Origin: Bradyrhizobium sp. | Lineage (GTDB): Bacteria; Pseudomonadota; Alphaproteobacteria; Rhizobiales; Xanthobacteraceae | Direction: 5' to 3' | Assembly (NCBI RefSeq): GCF_030646015.1 | Contig: NZ_JAUSLT010000113.1 | Location: 1 to 35,259, forward strand | DNA: 35,259 nucleotides | Part shown: in pieces, positions 1-8,681 of the stretch | Numbering within the stretch: position 1 is the first letter of the stretch | How the letters are laid out: the number at the start of each line of letters is the position of its first letter | Made by a program: the position numbers and the translations under genes | The notes under the pieces: model-generated | What the model saw: only the letters and a program-made list of their open reading frames with translations | The model's database searches: none | Told to the model about the DNA's origin: nothing

Positions 1-799
1 AGTTCAGCTTCTTGGCCAGCGCCTCGTCATTGCACAGGATCAGGCCGCCGCGCGGTCCGCGCAGCGACTTATGCGTGGTCGTGGTGGTGACATGGGCGTG
101 CGGCACCGGCGAGGCATGCGCGCCGCCGGCCACGAGGCCGGCGAAATGCGCCATGTCGACCATCAGGTAGGCGCCGATCGAGTCGGCGATCTCGCGAAAA
201 CGCTTGAAATCCCAGGCCCGCGAATAGGCTGAGCCGCCGGCGATGATCAGTTTGGGCCGCACTTCCTCGGCCTGTTTTGCCACGGCATCCATGTCGATGA
301 TCTGGTCCTCGCGCCGCACCGTGTAGTGCGAGGCCTTGAACCATTTGCCGGACATGTTGACGGGCGAGCCATGGGTGAGATGGCCGCCGGCGGCGAGGTC
401 GAGGCCCATAAAGGTGTCGCCGGGCTGCAGCAGCGCCAAAAACACCGCCTGGTTCATCTGGCTGCCGGAATTCGGCTGCACATTGGCAAAGCCGGCGCCG
501 AACAGTTTCTTGGCCCGCTCGATCGCCAGCGTCTCGGCGACGTCGACCCATTCGCAGCCGCCATAATAGCGATTGCCCGGATAGCCCTCGGCATCTTTGT
601 TGGTCATCACCGAGCCCTGCGCTTCGAGCACCGCGCGGCTGACGATGTTTTCCGAGGCAATCAGCTCGATCTCATGACGCTGGCGACCGAGTTCGCCCTT
701 GATCGCGGCGGCGATCTCGGGATCAGCCTGCTCGAGGGTGGCGGTAAAGAACGAGTCGGGCGCGGAAGGGGTCTTGACGCTGCTGGCAGAAGAGCTCAT
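1..799 (-). CDS. glyA: Serine hydroxymethyltransferase, 5' part (runs off the window)
   Basis: PLP enzyme that interconverts serine and glycine while charging tetrahydrofolate with a one-carbon unit; cytosolic. About 266 N-terminal residues are present and the rest lies beyond base 1. The translation from the ATG at 799 contains the family blocks [11 protein letters not shown], the glycine/tyrosine-rich [23 protein letters not shown], and close to the window edge [15 protein letters not shown], whose lysine is the expected PLP Schiff-base residue. The first ~18 residues (Ser/Pro rich) are a short extension before the conserved start, common in this bacterial group. It is transcribed leftwards out of the window, away from brnT. 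Identification is secure; only the end is missing. Confidence 0.97.
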   Translation of the reverse strand, partial: MSSSASSVKTPSAPDSFFTATLEQADPEIAAAIKGELGRQRHEIELIASENIVSRAVLEAQGSVMTNKDAEGYPGNRYYGGCEWVDVAETLAIERAKKLFGAGFANVQPNSGSQMNQAVFLALLQPGDTFMGLDLAAGGHLTHGSPVNMSGKWFKASHYTVRREDQIIDMDAVAKQAEEVRPKLIIAGGSAYSRAWDFKRFREIADSIGAYLMVDMAHFAGLVAGGAHASPVPHAHVTTTTTHKSLRGPRGGLILCNDEALAKKLN

Positions 800-1108
800 C
801 GGCGAAATATCTCCACCGCCGCAACCTGTTAGCTGAGGTGCGGCCGGTCACGTGTGGCGATCGAAAGCGGCGCTGGCGGGATACCATATCAGGCGGCGGC
901 GGCCAAGCGGTTGCGGTACATGGCTGATATTTATGCAAGATATGGTGGGGGATGGGGTCCGGTTACCCCGGTTCGAACCGACGGTTGCCTTGGGCTCCCC
1001 GGAAGGACCCAATACGGGGGCTTTGGCGAAGTGAGCCGACGAAGGCCTTCCTGTCTGCGCTGTGAGATGTCTCATGCCTCACAACACCCGTCGCTTCAGA
1101 CTTATTTA
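800..1108. other. Intergenic region between glyA and brnTA, no gene seen
   Basis: Divergent spacer that must hold the glyA promoter. It becomes visibly AT-richer to the right, approaching brnT. A perfect 12-bp palindrome CGGTTCGAACCG lies at 969-980 and resembles a tRNA T-arm, but the flanking bases cannot form a T-stem or acceptor stem, so I do not call a tRNA. Short reading frames here have no ribosome site or recognisable product. Confidence 0.5.
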
Positions 1109-1150
1109 CGTACACTTTTATTGTTGATAGGCAGCCCTTTTTCGTGTACG
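1109..1150 (+). promoter_or_regulatory. Inverted-repeat operator of the brnTA operon
   Basis: CGTACAC at 1109-1115 and its exact reverse complement GTGTACG at 1144-1150 are separated by 28 bases; the second arm ends 11 bases before the brnT ATG. The region is AT-rich and a possible -35/-10 pair (TTGATA 1124-1129, TACGAA 1147-1152, 17-base spacer) lies between and within the arms. BrnA antitoxins are known to autorepress their operon by binding an inverted repeat over the promoter, so this is the natural candidate site. The inverted repeat is seen; its role is inferred. Confidence 0.6.
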
Positions 1151-1161
1151 AATAATACCTC

Positions 1162-1419
1162 ATGAAAATTATTTGGGACCAACCGAAGCGCATTGCGAAC
1201 ATCGCCAAGCACGGCTTGGATTTCGCCGCATTGACGGAAGAGTTCTTCGCTGATGCACTCGTCATCTCGGCCAAGCACGGTCGTTACCTTGCAATCGGCA
1301 AGGACGTGAATGGTGTCATTTCCGTCGTGTTCGTAACCCTCGGTCTTGAGGGGATTTCGGTAGTCTCAATGCGTCCCGCTTCGAGAAAAGAAAGAAAACT
1401 CTACAATGCCCAAAGCTAA
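1162..1419 (+). CDS. brnT: BrnT-type ribonuclease toxin
   Basis: 85-residue toxin of the BrnT (DUF497) family, a RelE-like ribonuclease that blocks translation when free. The pattern is typical: an N-terminal WDQPKRIANIAKHGLDF block (family form WD..K...N..KHG..F), a central IGKDVNGVISVVFV strand region and a C-terminal ISVVSMRPASRKERKLY block with the basic residues of the active face. Length matches the family. It is the first gene of a toxin-first operon, the usual order for BrnTA; the last 14 bases overlap brnA, implying coupled translation. The locus is AT-richer than the flanking core genes, consistent with horizontal acquisition. Family assignment is secure; activity is inferred. Confidence 0.9.
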   Translation: MKIIWDQPKRIANIAKHGLDFAALTEEFFADALVISAKHGRYLAIGKDVNGVISVVFVTLGLEGISVVSMRPASRKERKLYNAQS

Positions 1420-1702
1420 AACCAGCCGAACCAAGACCGGCTACACCAAAGCGGACATGGAAGCCGTTTCTGATAACCCGGAATGGACGAAGGAGGATTT
1501 CGCCCGGGCAAAGCCATTTAGCGAGGTGTTCCCCGAGTTGCATGCCAGCATCAAGCGATCGCGTGGTCGTCCGAAGGTCGATAATCCGAAAGAGGCCGTT
1601 ACCCTTCGCTTGCCGCCGGACGTCGTTGAAAAATTCAAGGCGGCCGCCGGCGACGAATGGCGCGCCAGGATGGCAAAAACACTGAAACAGGCGAAGGTTT
1701 AG
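1406..1702 (+). CDS. brnA: BrnA-type antitoxin / autorepressor
   Basis: 98-residue partner of BrnT. The N-terminal half (residues 1-50) is a charged, flexible segment that includes NPEWTKEDFARAKPFSEVFPEL, typical of BrnA; the C-terminal half carries RGRPKVDNPKEAVTLRLPPDVVEKFKAAAGDEWRARM, the ribbon-helix-helix DNA-binding part (LRLPPDVVEKFKA is the strand plus first helix). The usual BrnA protein neutralises BrnT by direct binding and represses the operon. The gene overlaps brnT by 14 bases in another frame. It ends 32 bases before the convergent GST gene. Regulation is likely through the inverted repeat 12 bases before brnT. Confidence 0.9.
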   Translation: MPKAKTSRTKTGYTKADMEAVSDNPEWTKEDFARAKPFSEVFPELHASIKRSRGRPKVDNPKEAVTLRLPPDVVEKFKAAAGDEWRARMAKTLKQAKV

Positions 1703-1734
1703 TTCGCGCACGGCAGCGCGGCGTTCATGCCCCC

Positions 1735-2361
1735 TTACTTCGCAAACCTGTACGCCCCGCCCTTCTCGACCGAGCGCTGGAATGCCGGCCGGGCATGCAT
1801 CCGCGTCAGCCATGCCGCCAGGTTCGGATACGGCGCGAGCTTCTCGAACACTTTGGCCATTTCGCCGACAAAGCTCATCTGGATGTCCGCGCCGGTCAGC
1901 GACGTCCCGACAAAGAATTTCTTGCCCTTCAGCGCGCCATCGACATAGCCGAGATGGTTTTTCAACTCGCTGTCGATCCGCGGATGCAAGGGGGCGCCGG
2001 CCTCCTTCAGCCTGCCGACATAGAGGTTCAGCATCAGCGGCAGCATCGCGGAGCCCTCGGAATAATGCAGCCACTCCATATAGGCCTCGAAGTCGGCGCT
2101 ATCAGGCGTCGGCATCATCGCGCCCTTCCCGTAGGTCCGAATGATGTAGTCGACGATCGCGCCCGACTCCGCGATGGTGATGCCGCCATCGGTGATGACG
2201 GGCGACTTGCCGAGCGGATGCACCGCGGTCAATTCCGGCGGCGCCAGCCGCGTGGTGGCGTCGCGCTGATAGCGCTTGATCTCATAGGGCGTGCCGAGCT
2301 CCTCCAGCAGCCACAGGATCCGTTGCGAGCGGGAGTCATTGAGGTGATGCAGGGTGAGCAT
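1735..2361 (-). CDS. Glutathione S-transferase family protein
   Basis: 208-residue two-domain GST. The N-terminal thioredoxin-like domain (about residues 1-82) begins MLTLHHLNDSRSQRILWLLEELG and contains the cis-proline region KSPVITDGG and the glutathione-binding ESGAIVDYI. The all-helical C-terminal domain (about 90-208) contains LTGADIQMSF, the N-capping box of GST helix 6, and the PNLAAWLTRMHARPAFQRS tail. Such proteins conjugate glutathione to electrophiles or reduce peroxides; the substrate cannot be read from sequence. A serine near residue 10 is the likeliest catalytic group. It stands alone, convergent with brnTA. Full length, intact. Confidence 0.93.
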   Translation of the reverse strand: MLTLHHLNDSRSQRILWLLEELGTPYEIKRYQRDATTRLAPPELTAVHPLGKSPVITDGGITIAESGAIVDYIIRTYGKGAMMPTPDSADFEAYMEWLHYSEGSAMLPLMLNLYVGRLKEAGAPLHPRIDSELKNHLGYVDGALKGKKFFVGTSLTGADIQMSFVGEMAKVFEKLAPYPNLAAWLTRMHARPAFQRSVEKGGAYRFAK

Positions 2362-2456
2362 GGGTTTCCTCAGGGTGATTATTGCCCCAAGGTGTATCGG
2401 CTCCGCGCGATGTCAGCAACGCATACAGACGCCTGCCGCCGCAATGCGCTCTTCCC

Positions 2457-2678
2457 TTACAGCCCCGTAAATCCCGCCTTCACCGGATCGCTGGAGCCGT
2501 CGAGTTCGCGCAAGTACGTCAGCCCGCACACCGTCAGCCGGTGCGTATCCTTCTCGCCGGCTTCCATCAGCGTCGTGAGATAGTCCGTCACCTTGGCGCG
2601 CGCTTCGGCGCTGGCGGCGGCGGAGCGGTTCACCAGCAGATCGTAGGTCATCATGATGCGGTCGATGGCGGGTTCCAT
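2457..2678 (-). CDS. Small conserved-looking hypothetical protein
   Basis: 73 residues from the ATG at 2678, which has a GAGG ribosome site 7 bases upstream; a TTG at 2702 would give 81 residues but has no ribosome site. Not recognised. It is helical in character, without membrane segments or a signal peptide, with MMTYDLLVNRSAAASAEARAKV in the first half and LTVCGLTYLRELDG in the second. It lies directly downstream of another small gene on the same strand with a 20-base gap (or a 4-base overlap if the TTG is used), so the two are probably co-transcribed. Confidence 0.65.
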   Translation of the reverse strand: MEPAIDRIMMTYDLLVNRSAAASAEARAKVTDYLTTLMEAGEKDTHRLTVCGLTYLRELDGSSDPVKAGFTGL

Positions 2679-2698
2679 GCAATCCTCGGGGGTTACGA

Positions 2699-2923
2699 TC
2701 AAACCAGTTCGCTGGCTTCGAATTTTACGATCGCCTTGTTGGCAAGGCGAAGCCGGTTGAATTCGCCACGCTGGAACATCTGTACGATGATCTCCAGCAG
2801 CCGGTCGTTGGTGGCGAGCGTATCCGGGATGGCACCGCTACGGCGCAGATAGTTGGCGGCGATGGCATAGGCATCGCCAACCACCTCGACATTCATCACC
2901 TGCAATCCGCGCTCGACCAGCAT
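2699..2923 (-). CDS. Small hypothetical protein, first of a two-gene unit
   Basis: 74 residues from the ATG at 2923, chosen because GGAG lies 8 bases upstream in the mRNA; a longer frame to 3034 exists but its extra residues look non-coding and run towards the terminator of the upstream regulator gene. Not recognised. The protein starts MLVERGLQVMNVEVVGDAYA and has a predicted helical middle (TNDRLLEIIVQMFQRGEFNRLRLANKAIVKFE), soluble, no cysteines. It sits between the ldtR-like gene and the other small gene, all on the minus strand, but a strong terminator separates it from ldtR, so it should have its own promoter in 2924-3026. Confidence 0.65.
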   Translation of the reverse strand: MLVERGLQVMNVEVVGDAYAIAANYLRRSGAIPDTLATNDRLLEIIVQMFQRGEFNRLRLANKAIVKFEASELV

Positions 2924-3026
2924 GGCTCGTTCTCCGATATGGAGAGACAAGCCCCGTCGGGAGCAAAAGTTCCATTTCAGGAAACCTGCGTGGGAACTTG
3001 CGCCGCCCGGCCCCAAAAACCTCTGT

Positions 3027-3066
3027 AAAAACAAAACGCACCGGTCCGGGTGTCCGGGCCGATGCG
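3027..3066 (-). terminator. Rho-independent terminator downstream of the ldtR-like gene
   Basis: Read on the minus strand, a GC-rich hairpin (CGCA/TGCG outer stem at 3063-3066 and 3037-3040, inner CCGG/CCGG stem, GTGT-type loop) is followed at once by TTTTGTTTTT (3036 down to 3027). It lies about 78 bases beyond the stop codon of the regulator at 3144. Hairpin plus T-tract is the classical intrinsic terminator layout and it is the clearest one in the window. Confidence 0.85.
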
Positions 3067-3143
3067 CTTGGGGAAGTCTTTGATCCAGTTGCCGCCGGTC
3101 TTTTGAGACGCCGGCTTGGCCTGATCTCGCAGTCGAATAAGTC

Positions 3144-3659
3144 TCAGAGCCGATACAGGATCTGGTCGGTCCAGAACCGCTCGAGCCGGTGCAGCGACTT
3201 GTTCAGGGTCGCGAATTCCTCGTTCGAGATGCCGCCGACCTGCTCCACCGTCTTGACGTGCTTCTGATAGAGCGCGTCGACGATCTTGCGGATTTCCTGG
3301 CCCTGCGGCGTGAGGCGGATGCGAACCGAGCGGCGATCAACGCGCGAACGCTGATGATCGAGGAAGCCGAGTTCGACCAGCTTCTTCAGGTTGTAGGAGA
3401 CGTTGGAGCCGAGGTAGTAACCGCGCGTGCGCAGCTCGCCCGCAGTCAGTTCCTTGTCGCCGATGTTGTAGAGCAAGAGCGCCTGCACCGAGTTGATGTC
3501 GGCGCGGCCGCGGCGATCGAATTCATCCTTGATGACGTCGAGCAGCCGGCGATGCAGCCGCTCCACCAAAGTCAATGCTTCGAGATAGAGCGGCTGCACC
3601 GGAGCCTGGCCCGGAGCGCGTTCGGTGGTTTCGGCCACCGTTGCAACGGCTTTCATCAT
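3144..3659 (-). CDS. ldtR: LdtR-like MarR-family winged-helix regulator
   Basis: 171-residue MarR-type transcription factor. The core LTVERLHRRLLDVIKDEF-like helix, DINSVQALLLYNIG, LTAGELRTRGYYLGSNVSYN (recognition helix region, about residues 79-100) and the wing LDHQRSRVDRRSVRIRLT closely resemble LdtR of Rhizobiales and Liberibacter, which controls L,D-transpeptidase and osmotic/zinc stress functions. The N-terminal ~25 residues are a variable tail. The double ATG (3659 and 3656) is preceded by AGGGGAAG. The known LdtR partner gene ldtP is not adjacent here. A 397-base AT-rich leader upstream may carry autoregulatory sites; a terminator follows the gene. The family is secure and the LdtR subtype likely, by pattern memory only. 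Confidence 0.85.
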   Translation of the reverse strand: MMKAVATVAETTERAPGQAPVQPLYLEALTLVERLHRRLLDVIKDEFDRRGRADINSVQALLLYNIGDKELTAGELRTRGYYLGSNVSYNLKKLVELGFLDHQRSRVDRRSVRIRLTPQGQEIRKIVDALYQKHVKTVEQVGGISNEEFATLNKSLHRLERFWTDQILYRL

Positions 3660-4056
3660 GACACTTCCCCTGCTGTCGTTTTTATCGACTTATTCGACGA
3701 AACTTGTGTCCCGCCTGATAGCTTCAACTTAAGGGGCCGGTTTGAAGATCCGCTTAAATAAGACAATAAAGAGATCATGAATTTAAGACAGTGAATCGCG
3801 GATTAAGCCCGCTAATAAAGGGCTTTTCGCAACCTTTCGATAACGGTGGAAGGCCTCTGTTCACGCTTCGTTGGCGCGTTCTGTCGCATATGGGAACAGG
3901 ACCGTTCAAATTCGAAACGACTGCGTAACAGGTGTGACCGCAGCGTTAGGGTGACTCAAAAGTTACCGCGAAAATTCCCGAAAATTTTAGATGATGGCGC
4001 GCCTTTTTTTGCACGCCTCGCGAATTTACTCTCAATCACCAGGGTGATCGTTCGCG
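3660..4056. other. Long AT-rich intergenic region upstream of the ldtR-like gene
   Basis: 397 bases without a credible gene, clearly AT-richer than its surroundings. It should contain the promoter of the regulator. Visible elements: a repeated TAAGACA (3759-3765 and 3784-3790, 25 bases apart), a small hairpin AAGCCC-N9-GGGCTT followed by T's on the plus strand (3805-3827), a short AT inverted repeat AAAATT-N6-AATTTT (3971-3988), and GGCGCGCC followed by seven T's (3996-4010). None is strong enough to name, and the plus-strand hairpin has no plus-strand gene upstream to terminate. Confidence 0.5.
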
Positions 4057-4518
4057 CTATGGCGGCCGTTCGCGCGCGGCCATCCACGCCAGCGCGAGAT
4101 AGGCCGCCAGCATCAGGGCTTCCAGCGCCACCACCGTCAGGCTGCCGCCGTAGATTCCCGGAAACATCAGCTCGATCACCGCCATCGACACCACGGTGGT
4201 CAGCCACACCACGGCACCCCACGGCGTCGCCAGCCACAGTCCGACCGCGGCGACCAGTTCGATCACGGCGAAATAAACCGTGGCGGTCTGCCACGCCATC
4301 GGCTGGTTTTCGAACGCCTCTTCCTCGCCGCCGATGAAGCCGGTGACTTGGGCCCAGTGATAGAGCCCCTTGGCCACCGAGACGACGGCCATGATGCGCA
4401 GGAAGAACACCAGCCGCCGGGTCCACACATTGTCGTCGGATTCGATTCGCTCCGACGAGATCGCCGCCACCGACATCGCATTGTCGCGCGGCTGGTCGCG
4501 CGATGGGGTTTCAGACAT
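4057..4518 (-). CDS. DUF6163-like four-helix membrane protein
   Basis: 153 residues. After a soluble N-terminal ~30 residues come about four hydrophobic segments: RLVFFLRIMAVVSVAKGLYHW (about 36-56), ATVYFAVIELVAAVGLWLA, AVVWLTTVVSMAVIELMF and VVALEALMLAAYLALAWMA. This layout, and its place between an LdtR-type regulator and hemB, matches the small uncharacterised membrane family DUF6163 of Rhizobiales; the match is from memory and the function is unknown. It is divergent from hemB, with a 189-base spacer. The ribosome site before the ATG at 4518 is weak, and an internal ATG at 4476 is an alternative start. Confidence 0.75.
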   Translation of the reverse strand: MSETPSRDQPRDNAMSVAAISSERIESDDNVWTRRLVFFLRIMAVVSVAKGLYHWAQVTGFIGGEEEAFENQPMAWQTATVYFAVIELVAAVGLWLATPWGAVVWLTTVVSMAVIELMFPGIYGGSLTVVALEALMLAAYLALAWMAARERPP

Positions 4519-4674
4519 GCGGCTGGCTGTTCTTGATCGGGGAAATCGACTTCATCGTCGATTCATGGCCCCTCGGCGCGGCAAAATCAATCCGCCTGGC
4601 GATGCCGCCGGCCGATTTGCGGCAGGTCAAGATGCCAATGACGCCCGCCATGCAAGATGTTAGGATTGGAATAA

Positions 4675-5766
<1,092 letters not shown>

Positions 5767-5778
5767 GGTCCCTCACCT

Positions 5779-5903
5779 CGTCGTCCCGGCCGCCGAGCCG
5801 GGACCCATACCGCGTGATCCATCGATTCGGAAAGCTGTTCGACGACGTCGTGTAAACGCTACCGCCGGTGGCTATGGGTCCCGGCTCGGAGGCCGGGACG
5901 ACG
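5779..5903. repeat. Paired extragenic palindrome downstream of hemB
   Basis: Two 31-base arms (5779-5809 and 5873-5903) are inverted copies of each other with one mismatch and enclose 63 bases. Each arm is itself a hairpin (GTCCCGGC / GCCGGGAC stem) followed by the tail CCCATA that points inwards. This is REP-pair architecture. It begins 12 bases after the hemB stop and could end hemB transcripts. The same outer frame with another stem recurs at 27.3 and 29.7 kb. Confidence 0.85.
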
Positions 5904-6001
5904 GATGTGAATATTGCCGTTTCTTAATGCGCGCCGGGATCTTGCGTGCGCGCCGCTAGTTCCCATGTCCTGCACGGGAATGCACGGTCTGGAGGACGGA
6001 C

Positions 6002-6550
6002 ATGTCTTACGATGGTTCTGGAAGTGGCAACGACGCCTGGCGCAGCGGCGGCGGGGTGCAGCCCCATGCCTTCGATCCCCTGACGCAGCCGGAATTGTTT
6101 CGCGGCGTGCTGACGCGGCGGGTGTTCGCGTTCCTGATCGACCTCGTGGTGCTGACGGTCCCGGTGGTCCTGGGCTACCTGTTCATCGCGGTGTTCGGCG
6201 TCATCACCCTGGGGCTCGGCTGGATGCTGTTCTGGCTGGCCTGGCCGGCCACCGTGGTCTGGGCGATCGTTTATTACGGCGCTTCGATCGGCGGGCCGTA
6301 TTCGGCCACCTTGGGCATGCGCGTGATGGATCTGGAACTGCGCACCTGGTACGGCGCGCCCGGTTACTTCGTGCTCGGCGCCATGCATGCGGTGCTGTTC
6401 TGGGTGTCGATCTCGTTCCTGACCCCGCTGGTGCTGCTGGTCGGCCTGTTCAACGGCCGGAGGCGGCTGCTGCACGACATCGTGCTGGGCACCGTGGTCA
6501 TCAACAGCTCGGTTCGGACCCAGATCGCGCAGCCCGCGCGGACGTTTTGA
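6002..6550 (+). CDS. RDD-family integral membrane protein
   Basis: 182 residues with a Gly/Ser-rich soluble N-terminus (1-40) and three to four membrane segments. The RDD signature is present as RRVFAFLIDLVVLTVPVVL (about 40-58, R...D at the start of the first helix) and later SATLGMRVMDLELRTW (G.R..DL). The RDD family may include transporters, but no function can be fixed for this member. GGAGG stands 8 bases before the ATG at 6002. It lies 76 bases before bpt on the same strand and may share its transcript. Confidence 0.88.
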   Translation: MSYDGSGSGNDAWRSGGGVQPHAFDPLTQPELFRGVLTRRVFAFLIDLVVLTVPVVLGYLFIAVFGVITLGLGWMLFWLAWPATVVWAIVYYGASIGGPYSATLGMRVMDLELRTWYGAPGYFVLGAMHAVLFWVSISFLTPLVLLVGLFNGRRRLLHDIVLGTVVINSSVRTQIAQPARTF

Positions 6551-6626
6551 CCCAGTAAATTGATTGACCGTCGGCCTCCGCGGCGCGATGCTCTGTCCTG
6601 CTGCTTCGGAGGCCTGACGACTCAAC

Positions 6627-7403
6627 GTGACCCAGCACTCGCGTGACACCCCGCAATTCTACCTGACCGCGCCCTCGCCCTGCCCCTATCTGCCGGGCCG
6701 GCACGAACGCAAGGTGTTCACGCATCTGGTCGGCGACAAGGCGGGCGATCTCAACGATCTGCTCACCCATGGCGGGTTCCGGCGCAGCCAGTCGATCGCC
6801 TATCGCCCGGCCTGCGACCAGTGCCGCGCCTGCGTGTCGATCCGCGTCATCGCCAACGAATTCCGCCTCTCGCGCAATTTCCGCAAGATCATGGCCCGCA
6901 ACGCCGACATCACGGGCGAACAGCGCAGCGCGGTGCCGACCTCCGAGCAATATTCGGTATTTCGCGCCTATCTCGACGCGCGGCATCGCCATGGTGGCAT
7001 GGCCGACATGACCGTGCTCGACTACGCCATGATGGTGGAGGACAGCCACGTCGAAACCCGCATCATCGAATACCGCAAGCGCGGCGTCGATACCGGCATC
7101 ACCGGCCGTGGCCAGGAACTGGTGGCGGTAGCACTGACCGACGTGCTCAGCGACGGGCTGTCGATGGTGTATTCGTTCTTCGAACCATCGGAGGAAAGCC
7201 GCTCGCTCGGCACCTTCATGATCCTCGACCACCTCGCCCGCGCCCGCCGGCAAGGGTTGCCTTACGTCTATCTCGGCTACTGGATCGAAGGCTCCAAGAA
7301 GATGGACTACAAGGGCCGCTTCCTGCCGCAGCAGCGCCTCGCCCCCTCCGGCTGGCTGCGCATCGACGCGTCAGGGGAAGTGTTGTCGGAGCCGCAGGAT
7401 TAG
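6627..7403 (+). CDS. bpt: Aspartate/glutamate leucyltransferase (bacterial ATE-family protein)
   Basis: Bpt transfers Leu from Leu-tRNA to N-terminal Asp or Glu of proteins, marking them for ClpS/ClpAP degradation (N-end rule). 258 residues, full length. The N-terminal ATE domain has the cysteine cluster [11 protein letters not shown] (C63, C66, C69) after [10 protein letters not shown]; the C-terminal GNAT-like half has [18 protein letters not shown] and [20 protein letters not shown], both hallmark blocks. The start is a GTG at 6627; GGAGG lies 14 bases upstream, a little far, and no in-frame ATG precedes it. An inverted-repeat element follows directly after the stop. Confidence 0.95.
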   Translation: MTQHSRDTPQFYLTAPSPCPYLPGRHERKVFTHLVGDKAGDLNDLLTHGGFRRSQSIAYRPACDQCRACVSIRVIANEFRLSRNFRKIMARNADITGEQRSAVPTSEQYSVFRAYLDARHRHGGMADMTVLDYAMMVEDSHVETRIIEYRKRGVDTGITGRGQELVAVALTDVLSDGLSMVYSFFEPSEESRSLGTFMILDHLARARRQGLPYVYLGYWIEGSKKMDYKGRFLPQQRLAPSGWLRIDASGEVLSEPQD

Positions 7404-7405
7404 GT

Positions 7406-7471
7406 GGCGAATAGGGAGTAGCGAATAGCGAATAGAAACCCTCCATTCGCTACTCGCCATTCGCCATTCGC
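7406..7471. repeat. Inverted repeat of GCGAATAG units between convergent genes
   Basis: The left half holds three tandem copies of a GCGAATAG/GAGTAGCGAATAG-like unit, and the right half (CCATTCGCTACTCGCCATTCGCC) is their near reverse complement around a short AAACCC spacer. It fills the 75-base gap between the convergent bpt and VOC genes, three bases after the bpt stop. A folded transcript from either side would make a long hairpin, so it may act as a bidirectional terminator; no T-tract is present. Confidence 0.75.
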
Positions 7472-7478
7472 GTGTTCT

Positions 7479-8009
7479 TCAGCTCTCGATCACCCGCACC
7501 GGATCGCTGCCGTCCCAGTTCGCGGCGGCTTTACGGACATGGCCGAAGAAGCGGCCCTTGCCGCCGCTGATGTCGGAGATCTCGATCACGGTGCCGGCAT
7601 GCCCCGCGCTCTCGAAATAGGCGAACCGCCCCTGCGCCCCGCCGATCTGGCCCTCATGGCCGACGACGAAACCCGCTGCGATGGCGCGGTCGTAGAGCGC
7701 CTGATAGTCGTTGCTCCAGTACGACATGTGCTGCATGCCCTCGCCGTGATCCCTGAGATGATCGAGATACATCGACGGCGCGTCGTTGCGCTGCTGGATC
7801 AGTTCGATCTGCAGGTCGCCGGAATTGGCCAGCGCGATGCTCATCTCGACCGCTGAATCCACCCCGCGATAGCGAAACCAGTCGGTCTTGACCCTGGGGA
7901 TGTAGAAGAACGGGCCGACGCGCATCACCTCGGTCCAGAACTTCATCGCCTTCTCGATGTCACGAACGACATAGCCGTTCTGGCAGACCTTGCCGAATAA
8001 CAGGCTCAT
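7479..8009 (-). CDS. VOC (glyoxalase/dioxygenase fold) family protein
   Basis: 176 residues with two babbbab-type VOC modules. Visible elements are KVCQNGYVVRDIEKAMKFWTEVMRVGPF in module one, the metal-ligand-type position in ANSGDLQIELIQQRNDAPS (the E after QI), MQHMSYWSNDYQALYDRAIAAGF starting module two (H after MQ) and TVIEISDISG near the end (E). These H/E positions are where VOC enzymes bind a divalent metal. The substrate is unknown; the large aromatic-rich region FFYIPRVKTDWFRYRG argues against classical lactoylglutathione lyase. It is 33 bases downstream of the carboxymuconolactone-decarboxylase-like gene, in the same direction, so the two probably form an operon. Confidence 0.88.
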   Translation of the reverse strand: MSLLFGKVCQNGYVVRDIEKAMKFWTEVMRVGPFFYIPRVKTDWFRYRGVDSAVEMSIALANSGDLQIELIQQRNDAPSMYLDHLRDHGEGMQHMSYWSNDYQALYDRAIAAGFVVGHEGQIGGAQGRFAYFESAGHAGTVIEISDISGGKGRFFGHVRKAAANWDGSDPVRVIES

Positions 8010-8042
8010 AAAATGCTTCCGTTACTATACTCTCGCATCCGC

Positions 8043-8603
8043 TCAGGCGCTCCGCGGCTTGCCGCCGTCATAGACCCGCATGCCGGCAGCGGGATCGAGA
8101 TCGGTCTCGGTCGCCTCGGTCAGGCGCGCCATCATCATGTAGAACCCGATGGCGACGATGGTCTCGACGGTTTCCTGTTCGCTGAAATGCTGGCGCATTC
8201 CTGCAAAGACCGGCTCCGGCACCCGAACATTTTCGGCGACCTCGCGGCCAAAGGCGAGCAGCGCGCGCTCTGCCGCGTTGAAGGCGACATCGCCGTAATC
8301 GCGGCGCTCCAGCGCATCGATCTGGGGCTGCGTGACGCCGACGCCGAGCGCGATCGGCACATGCTGGCGCCACTCATAGGCGCCGCCTTCCAGCTGCGCG
8401 ACCTGCAGGATCAGCAGTTCACGATTGACCGCGCTGAGCTTCTGCTTGTGCAGGATGGAATTGCCGAGCCGCATCGCCGGGATCATGTTGGCTTCGGCGT
8501 GCGCCATCATGCGAAAGATGTTCAGCTTCACCGGCATCCTGTCGAAGGATGCGCGGATGTCTCCGGTGGTGGTCTCCGGGTCAATCAGCGGCAGTCTTGC
8601 CAC
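8043..8603 (-). CDS. Carboxymuconolactone decarboxylase-like (AhpD-fold) protein
   Basis: 186 residues from a GTG at 8603, chosen because AGGGGAGG lies five bases upstream in the mRNA; a longer frame to 8786 runs through a palindromic repeat and should be disregarded. The all-helical CMD/AhpD fold is supported by LNIFRMMAHAEANMIPAMRLGNSIL, LSAVNRELLILQVAQLEGGAYEWRQHVPIALGVGV and FSEQETVETIVAIGFYMMMARL. The CxxC peroxidase pair of AhpD is replaced by AYEW, and the conserved His (RQH) remains, so it is unlikely to be a peroxidase. It forms a probable two-gene unit with the downstream VOC gene, suggesting a catabolic or detoxifying role on an aromatic or lactone substrate (inference). Confidence 0.87.
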   Translation of the reverse strand: MARLPLIDPETTTGDIRASFDRMPVKLNIFRMMAHAEANMIPAMRLGNSILHKQKLSAVNRELLILQVAQLEGGAYEWRQHVPIALGVGVTQPQIDALERRDYGDVAFNAAERALLAFGREVAENVRVPEPVFAGMRQHFSEQETVETIVAIGFYMMMARLTEATETDLDPAAGMRVYDGGKPRSA

Positions 8604-8681
8604 GCGTGCCTCCCCTGGCTTTTTTGGTTTCTTCTCCGAGACAGCGTAGCCCGGCAAAGCAGCGTCGTCACCCGTGGCTTT

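Noticed and set aside
969..980. CGGTTCGAACCG as a tRNA T-arm or attachment-site remnant
   Set aside because: Neither strand gives a five-base-pair T-stem or any acceptor, anticodon or D-arm nearby; it is just a palindrome.
3805..3827. Plus-strand hairpin followed by T's as a terminator
   Set aside because: No plus-strand gene lies upstream for it to end, the stem is only six base pairs, and the T-run is short.
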